From JOPF133 sp052144935 (GTDB lineage: Bacteria; Acidobacteriota; Terriglobia; Bryobacterales; Bryobacteraceae): DNA of 40,208 nt. Position 1 is the stretch's first letter. Each line of letters starts with the position of its first letter. A model generated the notes under the pieces. The model was not told the origin of the DNA. It ran no database searches and was given only the letters and a program-made list of their open reading frames with translations. This document shows, piece by piece, positions 17,543 through 24,302 of the stretch. The translations under genes and the position numbers were made by a program. Where the stretch lies: positions 1 through 40,208 of the forward strand of contig JBKQPR010000262.1 in assembly GCA_052144935.1 (NCBI GenBank), read 5' to 3'.

Positions 17543-19111
17543 TTACTCGACCGCCAGCGTCACGCCCGCGGGGCTCTGGACAGTCCCAATCGTCACCATT
17601 ACCGGGACGCTCGGCCCCGGCGTCACTCCCGCCGGCACCACGGCGTTGATCTGCGTCAGCCCAGCCACCGCGCCGGGGGCCCCACCGGCGTATTCGACGG
17701 GCGCGTTCAGGCCTCCGATGGTCACCGAGGCCGGCAGCGTGAGGGACGGCGGCGACGAATTGCCGGTAATGGATGCATCGGCGCTGGGGGGGTTGGTCAC
17801 ACCGCCACCCGTGCAGTAAATGACTACCACCGAGCCGCGCGCCGCGGGATTGTTGGGGCCGTTCACGGTGAGGTCCTGATTCAGGATGGCGCCGGGGCCC
17901 TTTCCGGAAGAGTCCAGCGTGAAGATCGCGGGTGTGGACGGCACCACGGGCACGGTGACGGTATTAGAAGCCGTCCCCTGGTAGATCACCTGCACGTTGG
18001 TTTGGGCGTTGGCGTTGCCGGCCACTTCATAGGGCGCCACCGCGTTCACCTGGCCGGCGGAGGCATAGGTGAGGGCGGCCGACACATTGTCGAACATCAC
18101 CTGCACACCAGCCAGCGTCCTGGCGATCGAGAGGCCATCGGGCGTCACTTGCAATCCGGCGCCCGTGGCCGGTCCCAGGTTCGACCCGAACAGCCCGACG
18201 ATCTCACCGGGCGAAACCGCGTTGGTGGCGTAATCGGCGCCATCGGCCACCACCGTGAGCACGACCGGGCTGGCCTGCGCCACCGGCAGGAGCAAAACCG
18301 AAACGCCGTTGTCAATATGCAGATTGCCCGTGCGCGCCACGCTGGTATTGGCCAGCACCTGGATGGTGATCGCGCCGTTGCCCGATCCCGACGCACCGGA
18401 GTTGATCTGCAGCCAGCTCACATCGCTGAAGGCGCTCCAGTTGCAGCCGGCCCCGGTGCTGATGGCGATGCGGCCGTTGGTGGCGGCGGCGGCATACGAT
18501 GCCGACGTGGGGCTGAACGCAAAATTGGCGGCCGAGCCATCCTGGGTGATGGCAAGTTGCGCACTGGTGGCGACGGTGATCGACCCGCTGCGGCCGGTCA
18601 CGCAACCATTGGCCGTCACGGTATAGTTCACCGTTCCGTTACCGGTGGTGCTGATGTTGCTGGCAAGGGCGATCGGGATCCAGCCCGCGCTCGAAGACGG
18701 CACCCAGGTACAGGCGGTCTGCACCTGGAGGGTCCCCGTGCCGCCGGCCACCGGAAAGTTGGCCGTTGGCGGCGTGAGCGTATAGTTGCAGATCTGGGCC
18801 GCCTGGGTGACCGCGATCGACTGGGCTGCCACCGTGATTGTGCCGGCGCGAGCCGTGGCAGCCGTGTTGGTATCGGCGTGCCAGCCCACCGTGCCGTTTC
18901 CCGACCCGGTCTGGCCGAAATCGATGTGCAGCCAGCTCGTGTTGGTGGTAGCCGCCCAGATACAGCCGCTTCCCGCCGTCACGTTTATGGTAGTGCCCGT
19001 CACCGAGCCGGTCCCTGAACCGGCGGCAATGGGGATCTGGGAGGGGCTGACCGTGTACGTACACTGGCCAAACAGCGGCGCCACGGCGGCCAGAACCAGG
19101 AGCAGCCTCAT
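17543..19111 (-). CDS. Secreted BACON-domain protein with TIGR03437-type C-terminus
   Basis: 522 aa from the ATG at 19111 (530 aa from an alternative ATG at 19135). A signal peptide MRLLLVLAAVAPLFGQ leads into three BACON-like Ig domains, each with a Cys-x-W...SW pattern (SGCIWAATTNTSWLHI, TACTWVPSSSAGWI, AGCNWSAFSDVSWLQI). The C-terminal about 230 residues match the TIGR03437 type: VSPGEIVGLFGSNLGPATG, QVNAVAPYEV, and GLTQINAVVPAGVTPGP. TIGR03437 is found nearly only in Solibacter-like acidobacteria; its function is unknown, with carbohydrate binding or surface adhesion suggested for BACON. Its start overlaps the pxpA stop (ATGA), an odd partner for a secreted protein. Confidence 0.88.
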   Translation of the reverse strand: MRLLLVLAAVAPLFGQCTYTVSPSQIPIAAGSGTGSVTGTTINVTAGSGCIWAATTNTSWLHIDFGQTGSGNGTVGWHADTNTAATARAGTITVAAQSIAVTQAAQICNYTLTPPTANFPVAGGTGTLQVQTACTWVPSSSAGWIPIALASNISTTGNGTVNYTVTANGCVTGRSGSITVATSAQLAITQDGSAANFAFSPTSASYAAAATNGRIAISTGAGCNWSAFSDVSWLQINSGASGSGNGAITIQVLANTSVARTGNLHIDNGVSVLLLPVAQASPVVLTVVADGADYATNAVSPGEIVGLFGSNLGPATGAGLQVTPDGLSIARTLAGVQVMFDNVSAALTYASAGQVNAVAPYEVAGNANAQTNVQVIYQGTASNTVTVPVVPSTPAIFTLDSSGKGPGAILNQDLTVNGPNNPAARGSVVVIYCTGGGVTNPPSADASITGNSSPPSLTLPASVTIGGLNAPVEYAGGAPGAVAGLTQINAVVPAGVTPGPSVPVMVTIGTVQSPAGVTLAVE

Positions 19112-19809
19112 CCCTTGTATAGTAGCGAACTGCATGCCGCGAGTATGGCTACGGCGCCCGGCGTGTCGCCGTGAACGCAGATGGTCTCCACCCCGCCCGA
19201 GTGCGCCAGGCGCAGAGCCTGTTGGGCCGCTTCCGCGGGATCGGTGATGAGCGCGCCGGGCAGTTTGCGCGAGCGCAACGTGCCATCGGGTTCGTAGCGG
19301 CGGTCGGCGAAGCCTTCGCCCGCCACCGGCAGACCCATCCGGCGCCAGACGTCCAGCATGGGCGAGCCGGCCAGGCCAAACACTGGAACCGCCGGAAGCT
19401 TCCGACCCTGGACCCAGCGCGCCACTCCGTCACCGATGGCTTGCGCCACCTCGGCATTTCTCACCGCCACGTTGTACAACGCGCCGTGGGGCTTCACGTG
19501 TACGATGCGCCCTCCGAGCTGGGACACTACGGCTTCCAGGCGGGCAATCTGCTGGAAGACGGTCTCCGCGATTTCCGCGCTCGTGAGCGGCATCTCGAGG
19601 CGGCCGAAGTTGGCGCGGTCGGGATATCCCGGATGGGCGCCGATGCGCACCCCGCGCTCCAGGGCCAGGCGCGCCGTGCGTTCCATGATGGCCTCGTCGC
19701 CGGCGTGCCCGCCGCAGGCGATGTTGGCCGAGGTGATGTACTGCATGAGAGCCGCCTCATGCGCGGCGTCTTCCAGTTCCCCCATGTCGCAGTTCAGATC
19801 GATTGGCAT
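19108..19809 (-). CDS. pxpA: 5-oxoprolinase subunit PxpA (LamB/YcsF family)
   Basis: 233 aa from the ATG at 19809; a TTG at 19827 is also in frame but the family begins MPIDLNCDMGE. Other conserved pieces are SANIACGGHAGDE, RIGAHPGYPDRANFGR, HVKPHGALYN, and VETICVHGDTPGA near the end. PxpABC cleaves 5-oxoproline (pyroglutamate) to glutamate with ATP. The partner genes pxpB and pxpC lie 1.8 kb upstream on the same strand, separated by an insertion. The BACON gene start overlaps its stop. Confidence 0.93.
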   Translation of the reverse strand: MPIDLNCDMGELEDAAHEAALMQYITSANIACGGHAGDEAIMERTARLALERGVRIGAHPGYPDRANFGRLEMPLTSAEIAETVFQQIARLEAVVSQLGGRIVHVKPHGALYNVAVRNAEVAQAIGDGVARWVQGRKLPAVPVFGLAGSPMLDVWRRMGLPVAGEGFADRRYEPDGTLRSRKLPGALITDPAEAAQQALRLAHSGGVETICVHGDTPGAVAILAACSSLLYKG

Positions 19810-19828
19810 ATGCGCGGAGGGCGCCAAC

Positions 19829-19897
19829 CGCTCCCTGACGGTCGCGGCTCCGCAGCCTTTTCCGCGCCGGGCCCCGAGGGCACCCCGTCAGGGAGCG
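19829..19897. repeat. Inverted repeat (12-bp arms) upstream of pxpA
   Basis: CGCTCCCTGACG (19829-19840) pairs with CGTCAGGGAGCG (19886-19897) across a 45-bp spacer. It looks like a REP-type dispersed element and sits between pxpA and the first pxpC-tail copy. Confidence 0.8.
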
Positions 19898-19911
19898 ATT
19901 CTGCCCCTACA

Positions 19912-19935
19912 CCAGAGCATACAGCCATTCGCCTG
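19912..19935 (-). repeat. Copy of the pxpC 3' end (copy 1)
   Basis: On the minus strand this reads GEWLYALV then a stop, nearly the same as the current pxpC end (EKWLYALL, stop). Related copies stand at 20946-20969 and 21594-21618. It lies just before pxpA, where the pxpC end would be expected in an unbroken pxpBCA operon. Confidence 0.65.
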
Positions 19936-20014
19936 CCGACCGATGTTAGTTTTGCGAGGGTCTCTCAGCGCGATCGACTACCAGGACCTCGATGGGTCTT
20001 TTCGCGGCTCCAAC

Positions 20015-20475
20015 TTAAGACTTAAGACCAAGCTGCTCCTGAAGCGCTGTGAAGATCGAGGGACCGGGGCCGTTATCCGCCGCCGCGCTGTCGTCGTGGG
20101 CGTAGTCCAGAGTGAAGTCATAGACGCCTTGGAGGCCGGTCATGTCCAGTATTGGGTTGCCAAACTGCCTGGCGAGAGATCCAGCGAACTCCTGCATCGA
20201 AATCTGTCGCGCGGTGAGCTGGTGGCCGTCTCCGCAAATCTCCATGTCGCCATCGTCCTTCACCGGGCGGATTTTGGGCCCGTTCTTTGCGGCTACCAGC
20301 GCGTAGATTGGCAGCTCCTTGGTTTCGAGGTGGACTTTAAGTTGAAACCGATCTTCAGTAGCGTCTGGAGCATCCACATCAATTGCGGCTTGGGGGTTGC
20401 CGTGGCCGCTTTGGCGCCGATGTCGTACCGGTCCGACACGAGCCAGCCCGGCCCAAACCCCGCCGGTTACGGATA
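20015..20475 (-). pseudogene. TIGR03435-family protein, N-truncated and frameshifted
   Basis: The minus strand reads GPGWLVSDRYDIGAKAA and MLQTLLK in one frame, and then from about 20353 DRFQLKVHLETKELPIYAL in another; adding one base would join LLKDRFQLKVH. The end, FDFTL-like DFTLDYAHDD and GPSIFTALQEQLGLKS, is the standard TIGR03435 C-terminus. The family is an acidobacterial secreted or membrane-associated protein of unknown function often near ECF sigma genes. Here the N-terminal half is missing and the fragment abuts a decayed sigma gene. Confidence 0.8.
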
Positions 20476-20507
20476 AGGGGCCCGGCGTATACGACGGGGC
20501 TTAATCG

Positions 20508-20925
20508 ACGCAATGAAAGATCCTCCTGAAATCGCAACAGCAGGATCTCTCTGTAGATCGGATCGAGCAACTCCAAAGCCGCCGCCAGCCGCACCGCGTC
20601 CTCACCCCTCGCCGCCGCCAGGAAGGTAGTGCGCTAAGAGTTAGCGCACTGCTCAGGATCTGCCTCTGTCGCAGGCCGTCGATCGCGAGATTGCGGGCGA
20701 TCGAGAACAGCCACGTCTCAAACCTGGATCGGCCTTCAATACTGGGCCGCTCCCGCGAGCACGCGAGCCCATGTCTCCTGCACAAGGTCTTCGACCTGTT
20801 CACGGCGGCCGGTCAGAGCAGATATCTCGCCAGCCGGTATTGATAGCGATCCACTACCTCACTGATGAGCGCGGCATCCTTTTGGCGCAGACCACGCGCA
20901 ATCCGATGGGTTTCGCCTTTAACCC
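20508..20925 (-). pseudogene. ECF sigma factor, multiply frameshifted and C-truncated
   Basis: Pieces of one ECF sigma factor are spread over three frames on the minus strand: EVVDRYQYRLARYLL, then LTGRREQVEDLVQETWARVL, then RFETWLFSIARNLAIDGLRQ, and finally DAVRLAAALELLDPIYREIL with LLRFQEDLSL. Region 4 is cut off right after this, where the TIGR03435 fragment begins. A perfect palindrome (20628-20650) sits between regions 2 and 4. At least three frame changes make it non-functional. The true start cannot be told. Confidence 0.82.
20628..20650. repeat. Perfect palindrome inside the sigma pseudogene
   Basis: AGTGCGCTAA and TTAGCGCACT are perfectly complementary with a GAG loop. It lies in the linker between sigma regions 2 and 4. 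Confidence 0.85.
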
Positions 20926-20945
20926 CAGGCCAGGATGCGGCTGCG

Positions 20946-20969
20946 CCAGAGCATACGGCCATTTCCCCG
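20946..20969 (-). repeat. Copy of the pxpC 3' end (copy 2, degraded)
   Basis: It shares about 20 of 24 bases with copy 1 at 19912-19935 and reads EMAV or KWPYALA depending on frame; the stop is lost. Together with copies 1 and 3 it brackets the sigma/TIGR03435 remnants on one side and the Uma2 gene on the other. Confidence 0.55.
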
Positions 20970-21035
20970 GCTGGCGTTCCCGGGGCTCTGCTGGAGAGTC
21001 TCGGATTATCTGGCCGCAGCGGGTATGATGATGCT

Positions 21036-21653
21036 ATGGGCACTATCACAGACACGCCCCTGCTGACGTTCGAGCAATTCGAGCGGATGCCTGAGCCCGA
21101 GCAGCCAGGCAAACAGGAACTGCTGGAAGGAGAGCTGATCGAGATGCCGCCGCCTGGATCGAAGCACAACAGGCGTGCAACCAAAATCTTCCAGGCCTTG
21201 ACGGCTGCCTTAGCCGCCGCGCATGCCTGCGGCGAGGCGGCCGAACTGGGTGAAGTGTTCATTGAAATGGGCTATAAGCTGGGCATCCGTAACTGGCTGC
21301 AACCGGACATCAGCATCAGCCACCCAGGCCAAAGCGAACGAAAGTACTTGGAGGGTGCGCCGGCCATCGCCATCGAGGTCGTCTCCCCGGATGACCGCGC
21401 CGCAGATCTGGACCGCAAGACGGACCTCTACTTCAAGCACGGCGCCCGCGAGGTCTGGCGGCTTTACCAGTCAACCCGCCGTATGATGATTCACTCGGGC
21501 AGCGCTTCGCAGGTGCGGGTGGAACATGAAGCCGTTACGACGCCCCTGCTGCCGGGCTTCTCTCTTACGCTTCGCGAGATTCTCAGGATTAAAGCAGGGC
21601 ATACAGCCACTTCTCCTGTTCCCGAAGCAGATCCAGGGCGCGGTCCAGAGTGA
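21036..21653 (+). CDS. Uma2-family endonuclease-like protein (DUF820)
   Basis: 205 aa from the ATG at 21036. It has the N-terminal helix LTFEQFERMPE and GKQELLEGELIEMPPPGSKH, then LQPDISISHPGQ, IAIEVVSPDDRAADLDRKTD and KHGAREVWRLY, which give the PD-(D/E)xK-like core of Uma2 proteins. Members are widespread, often multicopy, of unclear role. The usual C-terminal end is LREIL; here about 20 more residues follow that are antisense to the end of pxpC, so the gene overlaps pxpC tail to tail by 65 bp and its own stop was probably lost at the junction. Confidence 0.85.
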   Translation: MGTITDTPLLTFEQFERMPEPEQPGKQELLEGELIEMPPPGSKHNRRATKIFQALTAALAAAHACGEAAELGEVFIEMGYKLGIRNWLQPDISISHPGQSERKYLEGAPAIAIEVVSPDDRAADLDRKTDLYFKHGAREVWRLYQSTRRMMIHSGSASQVRVEHEAVTTPLLPGFSLTLREILRIKAGHTATSPVPEADPGRGPE

Positions 21654-22473
21654 CGGCCTCGAAGCGCACGGTATCGCGCGGGCGGGCCTGGCCGAGCTTC
21701 CAGAAATCGGCCGAGATCACGTTGGCGGGCTTGGGATAGCCGCCGGTGGTCTGGTGCTCGACAAACAGGATGATGGGCTGGCCGTCGGGTGGCGCCTGGA
21801 TAGCGCCCAGGGCCACACCTTCAGTCAGCATTCCACCGGCCGGGCTGGGTATGGCGGGACCGCGCAGGCGCAGGCCCATGCGATTGGATTCCTCGCTCAC
21901 CACATAGGCGCCGCCGTACAATTCTCCCGCGAAGCGATCGGCCTGCGGACCTTCGGTCACGCGCAGCAGCGCCTCGGCGGAATGTGCAGGCGGATGGGAA
22001 ATGGCGCGGCGCGGCCGGCGGACGGCCGCATCGCCGATGGGCAGCCGGTCGCCCGCGCGCAAGGGGCGCCCGCCCACCCCGGTCATCACGTGCGCCGAGG
22101 CGCTGCCCATCACCAGGGAGGTCGAGATACCGCCGCGCACCGCCAGATAGCCGCGCGCGCCGCCCCGGGTGGGCCCGCAGCGCAAGGTGTGGCCGGCCTT
22201 TACCTCCACCGAGGTCCAAAGCGGCAGGCCGGCCCCGAAATCCGAGCCGGTGAGCGCGATGACGGCGGCGGCTTCGAACCGGAACGTGCCGCCTACCAGG
22301 GTCATTTCCAGCGCGGCGGCGTTTTCGGCGTTCCCCACCAGCAGATTAGCGGCTCGCAGCGCCAGCGGATCGGCTGCGCCCGAGGCCGAGACGCCGAAGT
22401 GGGCGTAATGGAACCGGCCCAGGTCCTGCACGGTAGTGAGCAGACCGGGCGCGGCCACGCGAATGCCGCTCAA
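21589..22473 (-). CDS. pxpC: 5-oxoprolinase subunit PxpC (biotin-dependent carboxyltransferase family)
   Basis: 294 aa from a TTG at 22473 that overlaps the pxpB stop (TTGA). The frame is open far upstream but that is shadow of pxpB. The sequence IRVAAPGLLTTVQDLGRFHY is the standard KipA/PxpC start, followed by FGVSASGAADPLALRAANLL, RGYLAVRGGI, and GYPKPANVISADFWKLGQ near the end. With PxpA and PxpB it hydrolyses 5-oxoproline. The last residues EKWLYALL recur in two short copies downstream, which mark where the operon was split. Confidence 0.92.
   Translation of the reverse strand: MSGIRVAAPGLLTTVQDLGRFHYAHFGVSASGAADPLALRAANLLVGNAENAAALEMTLVGGTFRFEAAAVIALTGSDFGAGLPLWTSVEVKAGHTLRCGPTRGGARGYLAVRGGISTSLVMGSASAHVMTGVGGRPLRAGDRLPIGDAAVRRPRRAISHPPAHSAEALLRVTEGPQADRFAGELYGGAYVVSEESNRMGLRLRGPAIPSPAGGMLTEGVALGAIQAPPDGQPIILFVEHQTTGGYPKPANVISADFWKLGQARPRDTVRFEAVTLDRALDLLREQEKWLYALL
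21594..21618 (-). repeat. Copy of the pxpC 3' end (copy 3, within the present pxpC)
   Basis: This is the true pxpC end, reading EKWLYALL and stop on the minus strand. It is the reference for the degraded copies at 19912 and 20946. Confidence 0.6.
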
Positions 22474-23327
22474 AAACGCTCCTTCGGGACAGGCCGGAAG
22501 CGCACCCGGTCGTCCATGCGCAGCAAGCCGGGTGGCGAGGCCTGGGGATCGAAGAGGCGCAACGGGGTGCGGCCGATCAGGCGCCAGCCGCCAGGCGAAG
22601 CCAGAGGGTACACGCCAGCCTGGCTGCCGCCGATGGCCACGCTGCCCTCGGGCACGTGCTTGCGGGGCGCAGAAAGGCGCGGGGTGGCGAGCGACGCGGG
22701 CAGGCCGCCCAGATACGGAAAGCAGGTGGAGAAGCCCACGAAATAGACCAGGTAATCGGCCGCGGCGTGCAGCTCGACCACGCGCGCGGGGTCCAGACCG
22801 CAGTGGCGGGCTACATCCTCCAGGTCCGGCCCGAATTCGCCACCGTAGCAGACCGGGATCTCCACCAGGCGCGGGGGGTCCCAGGCGGCCTCGGCCGATT
22901 CGGCACCGTCGGCCTCGGCGCCGCCGGCCGCGCCGCCAGGGCGGTAGGATTCTCCGGTTGCGGCAGCGCCAGCGGCGGCATCGACATCGGTGGCATCGCC
23001 GCAGGTTGGCAGGCGGGGTGCCCCCTGGGCCCGCCTGCCCCACCTGGCATCGTCCGCGCCGGCATCCGCTGCGGCGGCACACGCGGCGGCAGCGCCAGCG
23101 GCGGCGTCGGCCAAACGCGCGCGAACCAGCCCCTCGATCTCGCCGTGCGAGCGCAGGCGGGGGTCGAAATCGATCAGTACGCTGGCGAAGGCGGGGTGCA
23201 GGTTGAGGATCCCGCGAACGCCCGCCATCCGGTGGCAGAGCAGGCTGACCTGGCGGTGCGCCTCGTCCGAGATCCGGGCGCCGAAGGAAATCAGCAGCGA
23301 GCGGTCGCTGGCCGGTCGAATGGTCAC
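22470..23327 (-). CDS. pxpB: 5-oxoprolinase subunit PxpB (KipI family) with a long Ala-rich insertion
   Basis: 285 aa from a GTG at 23327; the frame runs open further upstream across the ferredoxin gene, but the family begins VTIRPASDRSLLISFG. The N-terminal domain ends near HGEIEGLVRARLADA. The C-terminal domain starts RLVEIPVCYGGEFGPDLEDV and has FVGFSTCFPYLGGLPASLAT, SVAIGGSQAGVYPLASPGGW and IGRTPLRLFD. Between them is an insert of about 80 residues, very rich in Ala and Gly, that includes a REP-like DNA element (23004-23039). PxpB and PxpC form the ATP-dependent part of 5-oxoprolinase. The stop overlaps pxpC. Confidence 0.9.
   Translation of the reverse strand: MTIRPASDRSLLISFGARISDEAHRQVSLLCHRMAGVRGILNLHPAFASVLIDFDPRLRSHGEIEGLVRARLADAAAGAAAACAAAADAGADDARWGRRAQGAPRLPTCGDATDVDAAAGAAATGESYRPGGAAGGAEADGAESAEAAWDPPRLVEIPVCYGGEFGPDLEDVARHCGLDPARVVELHAAADYLVYFVGFSTCFPYLGGLPASLATPRLSAPRKHVPEGSVAIGGSQAGVYPLASPGGWRLIGRTPLRLFDPQASPPGLLRMDDRVRFRPVPKERF
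23004..23039. repeat. REP-like hairpin within the pxpB coding sequence
   Basis: Arms GGCAGGCGGG (23008-23017) and CCCGCCTGCC (23030-23039) are perfectly complementary. The first 21 bases (23004-23024) match 23712-23732 downstream of the ferredoxin gene with one difference. In pxpB it is translated in frame as RRAQGAPRLPT. Confidence 0.85.
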
Positions 23328-23432
23328 TTCTCGTGATGGTACCGCGCCCCGCGCCCAGCCCGCGCCGCGCCCATACCGAATTGTTTTTCTCGCGCCTGTA
23401 TGATATGTGTAGGTATCTGGGAAATATTCAAC

Positions 23433-23693
23433 ATGGCCTACGTTATAGCAGAACCTTGCATTGGCACCAAAGATACTGCCTGCGTCGACGCATGTCCGGT
23501 CGATTGCATTCACCCCAAGAAGGATAACCCGAAATACGCCACCGAGGAGATGCTCTACATCGATCCGGTGGAATGCATCGATTGTGGCGCTTGCGTCCCG
23601 GTCTGCCCGGTTTCGGCCATTTTTGCATTGGACGACCTGCCGGAGAAGTGGAACGATTTCACCCCCAGGAACGCCGCCTACTTCGGCCGCTGA
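23433..23693 (+). CDS. fdxA: 7Fe ferredoxin ([3Fe-4S][4Fe-4S])
   Basis: 86 aa from the ATG at 23433 (MAYVIAEPCIGTKDTACV). Cysteines 9, 17 and 21 are spaced C-x7-C-x3-C-P, the pattern for a [3Fe-4S] cluster with an extra Cys25; Cys48, 51, 54 and 58 (CIDCGACVPVCP) bind the [4Fe-4S] cluster. The C-terminal tail KWNDFTPRNAAYFGR is typical of FdxA-type proteins. It is a soluble low-potential electron carrier. It is divergent from pxpB (about 105 bp between), with a possible -35 TTGTTT at 23381. The hairpin with T-run at 23809-23830 is a likely terminator. Confidence 0.93.
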   Translation: MAYVIAEPCIGTKDTACVDACPVDCIHPKKDNPKYATEEMLYIDPVECIDCGACVPVCPVSAIFALDDLPEKWNDFTPRNAAYFGR

Positions 23694-23711
23694 AACCAGC
23701 CGGTCCCTCAG

Positions 23712-23732
23712 GGTTGGCAGGCGGGGCGCCCC
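23712..23732. repeat. Second copy of the REP-like 21-mer
   Basis: It matches the element inside pxpB (23004-23024) at 20 of 21 positions and stands 19 bp after the ferredoxin stop. Its palindromic partner arm is not complete here. Confidence 0.75.
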
Positions 23733-23767
23733 AAGCCACTTATTTGCCCGCGACCGCATTCTGCGCC

Positions 23768-23907
23768 AGTCGTGGGGCGGGCAATCCTGCCAGGCAATCC
23801 TGCCCGCGGCCGCCTTTCAGGCGGCTTTTTCGGGCCACGCGCGAGTCTGCGCACCGGGCGAGAGCCGCCTGAAGGCGGCTGCAGCCAAGATTGGCTGCCC
23901 CACGACT
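23768..23907. repeat. 140-bp palindromic composite element
   Basis: The outer arms AGTCGTGGGGC (23768-23778) and GCCCCACGACT (23897-23907) are perfectly inverted. Inside are two hairpins with the same arms: GCCGCCT/AGGCGGC at 23809-23825 and at 23864-23879. The layout resembles a BIME or small MITE without coding capacity. Confidence 0.8.
23809..23830 (+). terminator. Likely intrinsic terminator after the ferredoxin gene
   Basis: A 7-bp G/C stem GCCGCCT/AGGCGGC with a TTC loop is followed at once by TTTTT. It also belongs to the 140-bp composite element. Confidence 0.6.
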
Positions 23908-23927
23908 GAGCGGCACCCTGCCCCCCG

Positions 23928-24302
23928 TCAGTCCGGCCGGTACGTGGCGCTGGCGGTGTCGGTCTCCCAAAGCTTCACCGCGCCTACCCGCACGCCCTTT
24001 TGGGCCTTCAGCGCCTCGCTCACCTGGTCGTAAATGTACTTGGCCATGTTCTCGGCCGAGGGGTTCAGCACGTCGAAGGGCGGAAAATCGTTCAGCCACT
24101 GGTGGTCCATGCGGTCCAGCACGGCGTGCAGGGCCTTCTTCAGCTCCACGAAATCCACCAGCAGGCCGATGGAATCCAGCTCCGCGCCCGCCAGCGTCAC
24201 CTGGCACCGGTAGTTGTGGCCATGCACGTTTTCGCACTTGCCGCGATAGTTCCGCAGGGCGTGCCCGGCGGCGAATGTCTCTTCAATGGTCACTTCAAAC
24301 AT
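23928..24302 (-). CDS. queD: 6-carboxy-5,6,7,8-tetrahydropterin synthase (QueD family)
   Basis: 124 aa. His14 (FAAGHALRNY), His27 and His29 (VHGHNY) are the zinc ligands, and Cys23 (GKCENVHG) is the catalytic cysteine. GLLVDFVELKKALHAVLD and DHQWLNDFPPF are also conserved, as is the Glu in KLWETDTA near the end. QueD makes the pterin intermediate of queuosine and other 7-deazaguanines; a PTPS role is less likely in bacteria. The ATG lies within the last codons of the helicase gene (8-bp overlap), so the two are cotranscribed. No other queuosine gene is in the window. Confidence 0.92.
   Translation of the reverse strand: MFEVTIEETFAAGHALRNYRGKCENVHGHNYRCQVTLAGAELDSIGLLVDFVELKKALHAVLDRMDHQWLNDFPPFDVLNPSAENMAKYIYDQVSEALKAQKGVRVGAVKLWETDTASATYRPD

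Noticed and set aside
22474..23082. Extended N-terminus of pxpC
   Set aside because: Arg/Gly-rich sequence that is a shadow of pxpB; the family start coincides with the TTG at 22473.
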